DNA of 64,000 nt from Burkholderiales bacterium (GTDB lineage: Bacteria; Pseudomonadota; Gammaproteobacteria; Burkholderiales; Burkholderiaceae_C). A program made the translations under genes and the position numbers. Positions 18,317-27,883 of the stretch are shown in pieces; position 1 is the stretch's first letter; every line of letters begins with the position of its first letter. The DNA is taken from contig JAABRA010000220.1 in NCBI GenBank assembly GCA_011391155.1, forward strand, positions 1 to 64,000, read 5' to 3'. The notes beneath the pieces were generated by a model, which had not been told where the DNA came from, ran no database searches, and saw nothing but the letters and a program-made list of their open reading frames with translations.

Positions 18317-18754
18317 TCAGCGTTGCATTTTCAGCGCCAGCTTGCCCAGCAGGGCTTTCAAGACACGCACCTCGGCGGCGTTCAGGCAGGTGCGGACACA
18401 CGCCTCGTGCGTCCGCGCCTGCTCCAGCAGCGGCAGCACCTTGTCGCGGCCGGCCGACGTCGCCGCCACCAGCGTGCGACGCTGGTCGGTGGGATCGGCC
18501 TGCAGCGTCAGCCAGCCCTGCGTGCGCATGCGCTGCACCAGCTTGGTCACGGTGGGTTGCCGGCTGAGCACTTCGCGCGCCAGCGTGCTGACCGGTAGCG
18601 CCGCGCCGTCGTGCAGCGTGGCCAGCACGCGCCATTCGATGGCGGTCAGCCCGGCGGCGCGCACATGGGCATCGAAGTCGGTGTACAACGCGTGGCTGGC
18701 CTGGCCCAGCAGGAAGCCCAGGTCGCTGTCGACGAAGCGCGCGCCGGTAGTCAT
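18317..18754 (-). CDS. MarR family transcriptional regulator
   Basis: GLTAIEWRVLATLHDGAALPVSTLAREVLSRQPTVTKLVQRMRTQGWLTLQADPTDQRRTLV. Confidence 0.85.
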   Translation of the reverse strand: MTTGARFVDSDLGFLLGQASHALYTDFDAHVRAAGLTAIEWRVLATLHDGAALPVSTLAREVLSRQPTVTKLVQRMRTQGWLTLQADPTDQRRTLVAATSAGRDKVLPLLEQARTHEACVRTCLNAAEVRVLKALLGKLALKMQR

Positions 18755-18777
18755 GGTCCGCTGGGCGACGCGCGCAG

Positions 18778-19290
18778 CTACAGCGGATGCTCGGTGTAGA
18801 AGCGCCCGCCGTGAAACAGCAGCGGCGACACCCCATCGCGGTGGCAACATCGCTCCACCTCGCCGACGAAGATGACGTGGTCGCCCTCTTCGTAGCGGCT
18901 GCGGTTGAAGCACTCGAAGGTGGCGGCGGCACCGGCCAGCAGCGGGGAGCCGGCCACGCCGTCGCTGAAATCGACGCCGGTCCAGCGGTCCGGCTCCCGG
19001 GCGGCGAAGCGCTCGGCCAGGGCCTTCTGGTCGGCGGCAAGGATGTTGATGGCGTAGTGCGAGCCGGTGCTGAAGGCGTGCATGGACCCCGCCGCGCGCC
19101 CCAGGCTCCACAGCACCAGCGGCGGGTCGAGCGAGACCGAGTTGAACGAATTGGCCGTCAGGCCGACGAGTTCGCCGGTGGCCGTGCGCGCCGTGACGAT
19201 GGTCACGCCGGTGGCGAACATGCCCAGCGATGCGCGAAACTCGCGCGATGAAAAAGCCGGTGGCCTGGCTTTGCGGGGCGGGGTCATCAT
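18778..19290 (-). CDS. Flavin reductase family protein
   Basis: FRASLGMFATGVTIVTARTATGELVGLTANSFNSVSLDPPLVLWSL. Confidence 0.88.
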   Translation of the reverse strand: MMTPPRKARPPAFSSREFRASLGMFATGVTIVTARTATGELVGLTANSFNSVSLDPPLVLWSLGRAAGSMHAFSTGSHYAINILAADQKALAERFAAREPDRWTGVDFSDGVAGSPLLAGAAATFECFNRSRYEEGDHVIFVGEVERCCHRDGVSPLLFHGGRFYTEHPL

Positions 19291-19433
19291 CGGTAATTAC
19301 ATGAAATTTCATAAATAATACTGTTTTGCAGAACCGTCTGTTTTCTGAAGGACAAGCGCTGTTGCGAACGGACCCGGTTCCCCCAGTTGTCGACAACCCC
19401 AGAGCCCGCCGGCCCACAAAACCCCTCGCGACC

Positions 19434-20315
19434 ATGTTCCTGCCCACCTTCACCACGCTCGGTTCCGGCCCGGTCATCCTGATGCTGCACGGCATCGGCG
19501 GCGGGCACCGGGCGTTTGCGCCGCAGGTCGAGACCTTCGCCTCGCTGGGCTACCGGGCCGTGGCCTGGGATATGCCGGGCTACGGCCACAGCGCGCCGAT
19601 CGAGCCCTACACCTTCAAGGGACTGGCGCAGAGCTGCATCACGCTGATCGAGAGCCTGGTCGACGCCAACGGTGAGCGCCGCCAGGCCGCCTCAAGGCGC
19701 GAAAGCCCCCCGGGGGGGCAGCGAGGACACGACCGTGCCGAGCGTGGGGGCTCCATCATCCTGCTGGGCCACAGCATGGGCGCCATGGTGGCGCAGGAGG
19801 TGGTGGCGCGCCGGCCCGGGCTGGTGAACCGGCTGATCCTGTGCGGCACCTCGCCCGCGTTCGGCAGGCCCGATGGCGACTGGCAGCGCGACTTCATCGC
19901 CCGGCGCACCGCGCCGCTGGACGCCGGGCAGAGCATGGCGCAACTCGCCGAGGTACTGGTGCCGCAGATGATCGGCCCGGGCTCGCTGCCCGAAGGCGTG
20001 GCATTGGCCACGCATTGCATGGCTGGCGTACATCCGCCGGCCTACCGCCGGGCGCTGGAGGCCCTCGTCACCTTTGACCGCCGCGCGGCCCTGCCGCTGA
20101 TCCAGGTGCCCACGCTGTTGGTGGCCGGCGAGTTCGACAAGAACGCACCGCCCGCCGTGATGCAGAAAATGGCCGCGCAAATTGCCGGCAGCCGCTACGC
20201 CGAACTGCCCGGCATCGGCCACCTGCAGAACCTCGAAGCGCCCGACGAGTTCGACGCGCTGGTGCTCGGCTTCCTCGCCGATACGGCCGCGGCCGCGCGG
20301 CGCACCCTGCATTGA
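19434..20315 (+). CDS. Alpha/beta hydrolase carrying an in-frame repeat-derived insertion
   Basis: VILMLHGIGGGH, AWDMPGYGHS, ILLGHSMGAMVAQ; about 26 aa insert [26 protein letters not shown] just before the nucleophile strand. Confidence 0.85.
   Translation: MFLPTFTTLGSGPVILMLHGIGGGHRAFAPQVETFASLGYRAVAWDMPGYGHSAPIEPYTFKGLAQSCITLIESLVDANGERRQAASRRESPPGGQRGHDRAERGGSIILLGHSMGAMVAQEVVARRPGLVNRLILCGTSPAFGRPDGDWQRDFIARRTAPLDAGQSMAQLAEVLVPQMIGPGSLPEGVALATHCMAGVHPPAYRRALEALVTFDRRAALPLIQVPTLLVAGEFDKNAPPAVMQKMAAQIAGSRYAELPGIGHLQNLEAPDEFDALVLGFLADTAAAARRTLH
19671..19752. repeat. Dispersed repeat family B, copy B1 (inverted), inside alpha/beta hydrolase gene
   Basis: gtgagcgccgccaggccgcctcaaggcgcgaaagccccccgggggggcagcgaggacacgaccgtgccgagcgtgggggc. 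Confidence 0.85.
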
Positions 20316-20349
20316 AACCGCGGCGTCACAGCATGAATAATCCAGCCTG

Positions 20350-21288
20350 ATGCGCCTGCCTGCCCTGCCCGCTCCACGCCTGACCGCCGGTGCTGCCGCG
20401 CGCCGGGGGCTGGCCCGCCTCGGATGGATTTCATTAGTGATAGCAGTTCATGGCCATTCCACGCTGGGTTGGGCCCAAAATGTTTCATATTTTGTGCCCC
20501 AGAGGCCAGTCGCGACCCCGTGCGATGAACTGGTGCAACGCCTGCCCAATGTGAGCCCGGCCCTGTGTCGCGACGCCTTGCTGGTGGCCGGCCCGGCACG
20601 TTCGGTGCAGGGGCGCCCGATCCTGCTGCGCGACATGCCGGCGCAAGACGCCCAGCTGCGCGTGCTGGTGCTGGGCGGCATCCACGGCGACGAGCTGTCC
20701 TCCACGTCGGTGGCGCTGCACTGGATTGGCCTGGCGCAGGACCAGCCGATGCAGATGGCGCAGCCGGTGCACTGGCGTTTCATCCCCGCGCTCAACCCGG
20801 ACGGCCTGACGGCGCGGCCGCCACGGCGCGTCAATGCCAACGGCGTGGACCTGAACCGCAACTTCCCCACGCCGCGCTGGGACCGCGAAGCCCCGTTCTA
20901 TTGGGAAAAGCGCACCCGCAAGGACCCGCGCCGCTGGCCCGGCCCCAAACCGCTGTCCGAGCCCGAAAGCCGCTACCTGCACGACGAGATGGCGCGCTTC
21001 AGGCCGCACCTGATCGTCAGCATCCACGCGCCCTTCGGCGTGCTCGACTTCGACGGCCCGAGCGTGCCGCCGGCCCGGCTGGGCCGCCTGTACCTCGACC
21101 AGGTCGGCATCTACCCCGGCTCGCTGGGCAACTACGGTGGCGTACACAAGGGCGTGCCGGTGGTGACGGTGGAACTGCCGAACGCCCAGCGCACGCCGCT
21201 GAATGCCGAAATGCGCCAGATGTGGGTCGATCTGTTGCGCTGGATGAGCGAACGGGCCAGCCACGGCCTGGGCGGTCAGAACCGGTGA
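20350..21288 (+). CDS. M14 family zinc carboxypeptidase / murein peptide amidase-like
   Basis: LVLGGIHGDELSST, NANGVDLNRNFPT, VSIHAPFGVLDFDG, VVTVELPNA. Confidence 0.8.
   Translation: MRLPALPAPRLTAGAAARRGLARLGWISLVIAVHGHSTLGWAQNVSYFVPQRPVATPCDELVQRLPNVSPALCRDALLVAGPARSVQGRPILLRDMPAQDAQLRVLVLGGIHGDELSSTSVALHWIGLAQDQPMQMAQPVHWRFIPALNPDGLTARPPRRVNANGVDLNRNFPTPRWDREAPFYWEKRTRKDPRRWPGPKPLSEPESRYLHDEMARFRPHLIVSIHAPFGVLDFDGPSVPPARLGRLYLDQVGIYPGSLGNYGGVHKGVPVVTVELPNAQRTPLNAEMRQMWVDLLRWMSERASHGLGGQNR
20438..20495 (+). repeat. Dispersed repeat family A, copy A2, inside the 5' end of the M14 peptidase gene
   Basis: tgatagcagttcatggccattccacgctgggttgggcccaaaatgtttcatattttg. Confidence 0.78.
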
Positions 21289-21290
21289 AA

Positions 21291-21343
21291 GTTTGAACCA
21301 AAAGTGCCATTCCCCATCGTGGAATGGTCATGGTTTGCTATGA
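21291..21343 (-). repeat. Dispersed repeat family A, copy A3
   Basis: Reverse complement: tcatagcaaaccatgaccattccacgatggggaatggcacttttggttcaaac. Confidence 0.75.
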
Positions 21344-21390
21344 ATTTGTGATTAGTGTCCGGGCCGCCGGCGCCGTCACCCGCCGACCCT

Positions 21391-21969
21391 TCACCCGGCG
21401 GCGCCCCGCGCCAGGCGCTCGCTGCGCCAGTACACGTCGTCGCCCACGGTGCCATCGGTGCGGTGGCGGTTCAGCACACGGGCCAGCACGAACATCAGGT
21501 CGCTCAGGCGGTTGAGGTACTGGCGCGGCGTCTCGTTCAGGGCTTCCTCGTTGCCCAGCGCCACCACGGCGCGCTCGGCGCGGCGCGCCACGGTGCGGCA
21601 GACATGCGCTTGCGACGCCCCGCGGGTACCGGCCGGCAGGATGAACTCCTGCAGACGCGGCAGGTGTTCGTTCCAGGTCGCCAGCGCCTCGTCCAGCGCC
21701 AGCACCGCCTCGGGCTTCAGCAGCTCGAAACCGGGAATGCTGAGCTCCCCGCCCAGGTTGAACAGCTGGTGCTGGATCTCGACCAGCAGCTCCCGCACCG
21801 CATCGGGCATGGGCTCGCACAGCAGCACGCCCAGGTTCGAGTTGAGCTCGTCCACGTCGCCCATGGCGTGCACGCGCAGGCTGTTCTTGCTGACGCGCTG
21901 GTTGTCGCCCAGGCCGGTGGTGCCGTTGTCGCCGGTGCGGGTGGCGATTTGCGTGAGTCTGTTTCCCAT
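21391..21969 (-). CDS. Cob(I)yrinic acid a,c-diamide adenosyltransferase (PduO type)
   Basis: TRTGDNGTTGLGDNQRVSKNSLRVHAMGDVDELNSNLGVL; CRTVARRAERAVV; YLNRLSDLMFVLARV. Confidence 0.9.
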   Translation of the reverse strand: MGNRLTQIATRTGDNGTTGLGDNQRVSKNSLRVHAMGDVDELNSNLGVLLCEPMPDAVRELLVEIQHQLFNLGGELSIPGFELLKPEAVLALDEALATWNEHLPRLQEFILPAGTRGASQAHVCRTVARRAERAVVALGNEEALNETPRQYLNRLSDLMFVLARVLNRHRTDGTVGDDVYWRSERLARGAAG

Positions 21970-22097
21970 GGTCTGAATCCCCTTCTGTCTGTAGATTGTC
22001 GCCGGGACGGGGATACCCATTTTTTTGCATCTGGATACAATTTTGACTTGACCCCCTGCGGCTCATCGCCGCCCCGCGCTCTTTTTCAGGATTCACC

Positions 22098-22754
22098 ATG
22101 GCCAAGAGTCTGCTTTCCGACCAGATCTTTCGCGCCCTGCCTTATGTCTACATCGGTGGTGGCGTGCTGGTCATGCTCGCCCTGCAAAACAAGCTGGCGA
22201 TCTTCAGCGGCCTGCTCCTGATCGCGGTGGGCGGCATCGAACTGTTGCGGCGCACCCGGTTCCGGCGCGAGCTGGAGCTCAGCGAGTCGCGCCTGGCCGA
22301 CAACTCGCGTTTGATGACCACCCACGACGGTCATTCCACCCAGGCGCTCATGCAGATTTCCTGGCGAAAGTCCTTTGAATGCGGGCATCCCGTGATCGAC
22401 CGGCAGCATCGCGAGCTGTTCGAGATTGGCGATGGAGTGATCAAGGCCGTGCTGAAGAACAAGTCGCGCGAGCATATCGAGTTTCTGCTCGACGAGCTGA
22501 CCGAGCACATCCAGAACCATTTCGTCACCGAGGAAGCGGCGATGGCGCGCACACGGTTTCCGCTGTCCGGCGAGCACCGGGCGCAACACGCCGAGCTGCT
22601 TGAAAAAGCCCGGGGCCTGCGCGACCGCTACCGCAGCGGCCTGCTCGACATCAGCGAGCTGGTGGGGTTCATCGCCTACGACGTCATCTCCGAGCACATC
22701 ATCAACCAGGATCTCAAGTTTGCCTTGAGGAAACCCCAGCCGCAGGCGGCCTGA
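22098..22754 (+). CDS. Bacteriohemerythrin-like protein with N-terminal membrane segments
   Basis: SFECGHPVIDRQHRELFEIGD...HIQNHFVTEEAAMARTRFPLSGEHRAQHAELL. Confidence 0.8.
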   Translation: MAKSLLSDQIFRALPYVYIGGGVLVMLALQNKLAIFSGLLLIAVGGIELLRRTRFRRELELSESRLADNSRLMTTHDGHSTQALMQISWRKSFECGHPVIDRQHRELFEIGDGVIKAVLKNKSREHIEFLLDELTEHIQNHFVTEEAAMARTRFPLSGEHRAQHAELLEKARGLRDRYRSGLLDISELVGFIAYDVISEHIINQDLKFALRKPQPQAA

Positions 22755-22885
22755 GCGCCCCGGGCGTCCCTGCGGCGCCAGCATGGCGGGCGGTCTGGCC
22801 GTAAACTGCCCCATGCGAACTTGCAGGACAGACCAGGAGCTACACGCAGTGAACGCTGCTCTGTCCTCAACCCTTTAGGAAGCCC

Positions 22886-24310
22886 ATGAACGCACCGACT
22901 GCCCTCAGCCATCTCGCCCCCGCCATTCACCCGCGTGCGGTGCCCACCGAGCTGATCGACGCGCTGAAAGCCCGCTTCGCCACCCAGTGCTCCACCGCGC
23001 TGGTGGTGCGCGAGCAGCATGGGCGCGATGAATCGTCCTTCACGGTTCCGCCGCCCGCTGCGGTGATCTTTGCCGAGAGCACGCAGGACGTGGCCGACGC
23101 CGTGACGCTGGCCAGCGCGCACAGCGTGCCGGTGATCCCGTTTGGCGTGGGCTCCAGCCTGGAAGGCCACCTGCTGGCCGTGCAGGGCGGCATCAGCATC
23201 GACCTGGGCCGCATGAACCGGGTGCTGTCGATCAACGCCGAGGACCTGACCGTGACGGTGCAGCCGGGTGTGACGCGCAAGCAGCTCAACGAAGCCATCA
23301 AGTCCACCGGCTTGTTCTTCCCGATCGACCCCGGCGCCGACGCCACGATCGGCGGCATGAGTGCCACGCGCGCCAGCGGCACCAACGCCGTGCGCTACGG
23401 CACCATGCGCGAAAACGTGCTGGCGCTCGAAGTGGTCACGGCGAGCGGCGAGGTCATCCGCACCGGCACCCGCGCCAAGAAGTCCAGCGCCGGTTACGAC
23501 CTGACGCGCCTGTTCGTCGGCAGCGAGGGCACGCTGGGCGTGATCACCGAGGTCACGGTGCGCATCTACCCGCTGCCCGAGGCGATCTCGGCGGCGATCT
23601 GCTCGTTCCCGACCATCGACGCGGCGGTGCAGACCACTATCCAGACGATCCAGCTCGGCGTGCCGATCGCCCGCGTGGAGCTGATCGACGCCAACACCGT
23701 GCGCATGGTCAATGCCTACGCCAGGCTGGGCCTGCGCGAGGAGCACCTGCTGTTGATGGAGTTCCACGGCTCGCCGGCCAGCGTGAAGGAGCAGGCGGAA
23801 ACCGTGCAGGAGATCGCCAGCGAGCATGGCGGCCACGCCTTCGAGTGGGCCACCACCCCCGAGGAGCGCACCCGCCTGTGGACGGCGCGGCACAACGCCT
23901 ACTTCGCGGCGATTCAGAGCAAGCCGGGATGCCGGGCCATCAGCACCGACACCTGCGTGCCGATCAGCCGGCTGGCCGACTGCCTGCTCGACTCGGTGGC
24001 CGAGGCCGATGCGTCAGGCCTGCCCTACTTCCTGGTCGGCCACGTGGGCGACGGCAACTTCCACTTCGGCTACCTGATCGACCCCGACAAGCCCGAAGAG
24101 CGCGAAACCGCCGAGGGGCTGAACCACAAGCTGGTGAGCCGCGCGTTGCAGCTGGAGGGCACCTGCACCGGCGAACACGGCGTGGGCCTGCACAAGATGG
24201 ACTTCCTGGTGACCGAGGCCGGCGCGGGCGCGGTGGACATGATGCGCACCATCAAGCGCGCGCTGGACCCCAAGAACATCATGAACCCGGGGAAGATTTT
24301 CACGCAGTGA
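22886..24310 (+). CDS. FAD-binding oxidoreductase (D-lactate/glycolate dehydrogenase GlcD-like)
   Basis: VIPFGVGSSLEGHLLAVQGGISIDL, GADATIGGMSATRASGTNAVRYGTMRENV, GTCTGEHGVGLHK. Confidence 0.9.
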   Translation: MNAPTALSHLAPAIHPRAVPTELIDALKARFATQCSTALVVREQHGRDESSFTVPPPAAVIFAESTQDVADAVTLASAHSVPVIPFGVGSSLEGHLLAVQGGISIDLGRMNRVLSINAEDLTVTVQPGVTRKQLNEAIKSTGLFFPIDPGADATIGGMSATRASGTNAVRYGTMRENVLALEVVTASGEVIRTGTRAKKSSAGYDLTRLFVGSEGTLGVITEVTVRIYPLPEAISAAICSFPTIDAAVQTTIQTIQLGVPIARVELIDANTVRMVNAYARLGLREEHLLLMEFHGSPASVKEQAETVQEIASEHGGHAFEWATTPEERTRLWTARHNAYFAAIQSKPGCRAISTDTCVPISRLADCLLDSVAEADASGLPYFLVGHVGDGNFHFGYLIDPDKPEERETAEGLNHKLVSRALQLEGTCTGEHGVGLHKMDFLVTEAGAGAVDMMRTIKRALDPKNIMNPGKIFTQ

Positions 24311-24314
24311 GCGA

Positions 24315-25400
24315 TCAGGGCGCCGGGTATTTCTGGAACCAGCGGGCCAGCGTTTTGGTGGTCCGGTCCAGGGCATCAAGGGCGGCGGCACTGTAGGCCG
24401 CATTGCTGGTTTCGGCCAGGTTGCGGGAGGCGCTTGTGGCGGCTCCGCCGGCATTGCCCAGACCCGCCAACTTGCCCAACGAGTCGAAAACGCCCTTGAC
24501 CGCCGTGTTGTCCTCGGCGGAGGCCTGCTTCATGCTCCCGAAGACCAGCGGGCTGACCACCGGTGCGGCCAGGTTGAAGCCGCCCTCGTCGCCCTTCATG
24601 ACCACCCCGGAGCGGAACTCGTCGGCCCGGCCGTAATAGCTGGTCAGGGCGGCCACCGACATCGACAGCTCGGCCCCGGTTTGGGCCGTGCGCGAAGTCA
24701 GGCCCGAGGTGTTGCCGCTGCTGCTCATGCGGGCGAAATTGACCACCACCAGCGGGGCAATCACGATGGCATTCCACTTGGCCGAGTACTCGCCCATGCG
24801 ACGGTAGTTGTTCAGGTCGAAGGCGCCACGGTCGCCCCAGCCGGCGTCCAGGTGCGAAAACCACAGTGGCAGGCCGGTCGGGGAGAAAAACGAAACCGTC
24901 TGGCCGTGCTGCTCCTTGCCGTAAGGCTTGCTTTCGGACGTGGGCGTCGCGTCCACGCTGGCAACATAGTCCTTCATGTCGGCCAGCGGCACCACCTCGC
25001 GGCCCGCCTTCTGCAACTCGGTCAGCAGCGTCGCATACGCCTTGTCCGTGACCGCCTGCATGGCCGCCGGATCCACCCCCTGCAAAGCGACGTGCAGCGA
25101 GGAGCGCGCACCACTGCTGTCCCGACCGGGCAGGTAGGACGCGCGGACATTGGCCGTGACACTGTTGTTGGTCACGAAGGCCACCCGGAACCCGACCACC
25201 GCCACGCGCTTGCCAGCGGGCAACACCTCCACGATGTTCTTGCCAAAAGTCCCGCCCATCTTGCCTTTGAAATAGGCATCGGGATCCAGGTCGGCCACGG
25301 CCGGCGCCGTGGTGGATGCGCCAGCCGGGGCGGGCGCATCCGTGCCCTGGGCCAGCGCAGACCCGGCGGCCAGTGCAATAAGTATGGCGAGGAATTTCAT
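24315..25400 (-). CDS. Secreted protein of unknown function
   Basis: Signal peptide MKFLAILIALAAGSALAQ; no domain recognised. Confidence 0.7.
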   Translation of the reverse strand: MKFLAILIALAAGSALAQGTDAPAPAGASTTAPAVADLDPDAYFKGKMGGTFGKNIVEVLPAGKRVAVVGFRVAFVTNNSVTANVRASYLPGRDSSGARSSLHVALQGVDPAAMQAVTDKAYATLLTELQKAGREVVPLADMKDYVASVDATPTSESKPYGKEQHGQTVSFFSPTGLPLWFSHLDAGWGDRGAFDLNNYRRMGEYSAKWNAIVIAPLVVVNFARMSSSGNTSGLTSRTAQTGAELSMSVAALTSYYGRADEFRSGVVMKGDEGGFNLAAPVVSPLVFGSMKQASAEDNTAVKGVFDSLGKLAGLGNAGGAATSASRNLAETSNAAYSAAALDALDRTTKTLARWFQKYPAP

Positions 25401-25554
25401 CTGACGTTGCTCCAGCAGGCTGACAATGGGCCAAAGTGTAGGTTCCTGGCCCCCCGATCCAAACCCCCTGTTCACGGGGCCATCGGTTTGTCGGTCGACA
25501 TCGAAAGGCGATCGCAAACCCCGACGGGCACAACGGTGCCAACGCAATCCGCAA

Positions 25555-26895
25555 TCAACGGCCGAACAAGCCCTTCAGCAGGTTGGCCGGGTTGCCCAGC
25601 GGATTGATCACATCGCCCAGGGAAGGTGATTCAGGGGCGGCGGGCGCCGAATTGCCCTGCCCGTCCGCGCTACTGGAAGGTGCGCCACTGCGGCTGGCAC
25701 GCCCACCGCGCGAACCCTGCTGCTCCTCTCCGAGCATGGCCATGGTGCTGGACTTGACGCGCACGCGCACCGCCCAATCGGGCTCCCATACGGCCTTCGG
25801 GTCAGCCGGGCGGGGCGGATGGGCAAAGTTGCTTTCACTGCCGTAGGCAATCATGCGCAACATGCCGCCAGCATCGCCGCCGCCTTTGGGCGCGAAGATC
25901 CCCCGGGGAACGGCGCACTGGGTGGTCTCGGGCTGCAGCAGCACTTTTTCCCGGATCCAGCGGTCGATGGTGGCGTTGGGCAGGTAGTCGAACAGGCCCA
26001 TGCCGGTGTCAGCCGTCTCGGAACTGGACCACATCACCATGTCGTTCTCGCCGGCCTGACCCATGGCGTGCAGGAAATAGGCGCGGGCGTTGTTGACCGG
26101 GCGCCAGTTCAGCGCGATGCTGTCCTTCGGCGTGCCGCTGCTCTGCAAATCGATGGTGGGCATGACGTCTTGCGCGGCGGCGAGTGCGAACCTGAAATTG
26201 GCTGGCACGCCGTCCCCCTGCACCTGGTGCTCACCGACCAGCGAGCTCTCGCGACTCAGGCTGACGGTATTCTTCTCGTTCGGGAACAGCGCGTGGCCGG
26301 GGCCGACGCGGGCGCCGCGGTCGGGCGCATAACGGCCGGCAAAGGCCTTGCCGAAATCCGCCGGGTTGCCACGGGCCAGGTCGATGATGCGCGGCTGCCC
26401 GGGACGCACCTCGGTGCTGCAGCCCCAGTAGATCAGGATGCGGCCCTTGGGGGTTTCGCGCTGGTATTCCTGCGGCACCTCGGAGGGCTCGGTTTCCCGG
26501 ACCGGCTGGGCCGGCGGGGGCGGCAACAGGGGCAGCCGCTCGCCCATGCGCATGCCGGCGGGAATCACCTGCGACGCCTCGATGCCGGGCTTGAGCCGGT
26601 TGTACAGGGCAATGTCCAGCACGCGCGGCGGCATGAAGCTCATGCCGCGCGCCATGCCGTAGCTGGTATTGCCGCCCGCGCCGCCGCGTCCGCCCATCAT
26701 GCCGCCGAGCATGCCGCCCATCCCGCCCATGGCGGCTGAGTCCATCTCGGGCATGCCGGCCATGCCGCCGGTGGACACGTCCATCCAGAGCTGCGCCTTG
26801 GGTGGTTTGACGTTCTGCGCCAGTGCCAGGCTGGCCAGCGAACCGAGTCCCAGCGCCAGCAGCGCGGCATTCAGGGGGTGCAAAGAGTTCTTCAT
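25555..26895 (-). CDS. Secreted protein of unknown function with Gly/Met-rich segment
   Basis: Signal peptide; segment GGMAGMPEMDSAAMGGMGGMLGGMMGGRGGAGG; no domain recognised. Confidence 0.7.
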   Translation of the reverse strand: MKNSLHPLNAALLALGLGSLASLALAQNVKPPKAQLWMDVSTGGMAGMPEMDSAAMGGMGGMLGGMMGGRGGAGGNTSYGMARGMSFMPPRVLDIALYNRLKPGIEASQVIPAGMRMGERLPLLPPPPAQPVRETEPSEVPQEYQRETPKGRILIYWGCSTEVRPGQPRIIDLARGNPADFGKAFAGRYAPDRGARVGPGHALFPNEKNTVSLSRESSLVGEHQVQGDGVPANFRFALAAAQDVMPTIDLQSSGTPKDSIALNWRPVNNARAYFLHAMGQAGENDMVMWSSSETADTGMGLFDYLPNATIDRWIREKVLLQPETTQCAVPRGIFAPKGGGDAGGMLRMIAYGSESNFAHPPRPADPKAVWEPDWAVRVRVKSSTMAMLGEEQQGSRGGRASRSGAPSSSADGQGNSAPAAPESPSLGDVINPLGNPANLLKGLFGR

Positions 26896-26948
26896 GAAAC
26901 GCTCCGTCGCCAATGGCCGCAGGATCAGCCTCCCTCTGCGCGCCGGCG

Positions 26949-27881
26949 TCAGGCCGCGCGCAGCCGCTCGATCAGGCCATTGAGTTCGTCGAGCGATCCA
27001 AAGTTTATGACGAGTTCACCCATTTCCTCCACCCGGCCATGGCGTTTGACACGCTTTTTTACGCGGACTTCGACCGCCGCCGTCAACAGGTCCGAGAGTT
27101 CTTCCTCCACGCGCCGCAGATCGCGGGACTTTTCTTTCTTGGGTTTCTGCGGCATCAGGTTGAATTCGGCGCCGAGCTTCTTCACCAGGCTTTCGGCCTC
27201 GCGCACCGACATCTTCTTCGCGCTGATCTGGTTGCCGGCCGTGATCTGCGCGGCCTTGTCCAGCGACAGCAGCGCGCGGGCATGGCCCATGTCGATGTCG
27301 CCGGCCATCAGCATGGTCTGCACCGGGTCGGCCAGGTTCAGCAGGCGCAGCAGGTTGCTGGCGGCGCTGCGCGAGCGCCCCACCGCCTGCGCCGCCTGCT
27401 CGTGCGTGAGGCCAAACTCCTTGATCAGGCGCTGCAGGCCCTGCGCTTCCTCCAGCGGGTTCAGGTCCTCGCGCTGCATGTTTTCGATCAACGCCATGGC
27501 GGCTGCGGCCTGGTCGGTCACGTCGCGCACCAGCACCGGCACGCGGTCCAGGCCAGCCAGGCGCGCCGCCCGGAAGCGGCGCTCGCCGGCGATGATCTCG
27601 TACTTGCCGACGTTGTCCCCGGCGGCGAGCTGGCGCACGAGGATCGGCTGCATGATGCCCTGCGCCTTGATCGACTCGGCCAGTTCGTACAGTGCGCCCT
27701 CGTCCATATGGGTGCGCGGCTGGTACGCGCCCGGCACCAGGTCTTCGAGCCGCAGCGAGGCCGGCAGGACGTTGCCGGCGCCCCCCTGCCCGTTCCCGGC
27801 ATCCGCGGCGCTGTCCTGCACCGTGGGGCCGAGCAGGGCTTCGAGTCCGCGGCCGAGGCCCTTGGGTTTTTTGGTGGCCAT
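26949..27881 (-). CDS. parB: Chromosome partitioning protein ParB
   Basis: KKPKGLGRGLEALLG, GAYQPRT, IIAGERRFRAARLAGL, ENMQREDLNPLEEA. Confidence 0.95.
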   Translation of the reverse strand: MATKKPKGLGRGLEALLGPTVQDSAADAGNGQGGAGNVLPASLRLEDLVPGAYQPRTHMDEGALYELAESIKAQGIMQPILVRQLAAGDNVGKYEIIAGERRFRAARLAGLDRVPVLVRDVTDQAAAAMALIENMQREDLNPLEEAQGLQRLIKEFGLTHEQAAQAVGRSRSAASNLLRLLNLADPVQTMLMAGDIDMGHARALLSLDKAAQITAGNQISAKKMSVREAESLVKKLGAEFNLMPQKPKKEKSRDLRRVEEELSDLLTAAVEVRVKKRVKRHGRVEEMGELVINFGSLDELNGLIERLRAA

Positions 27882-27883
27882 GT

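Noticed and set aside
21970-22097. Possible cobalamin riboswitch upstream of the adenosyltransferase gene
   Set aside because: No recognisable B12-box-like sequence could be identified in the short intergenic region.
22676-23893. 405-aa minus-strand ORF opposite the GlcD-like gene
   Set aside because: Antisense shadow of a well-supported FAD oxidoreductase; composition is typical of reverse-strand artefacts.
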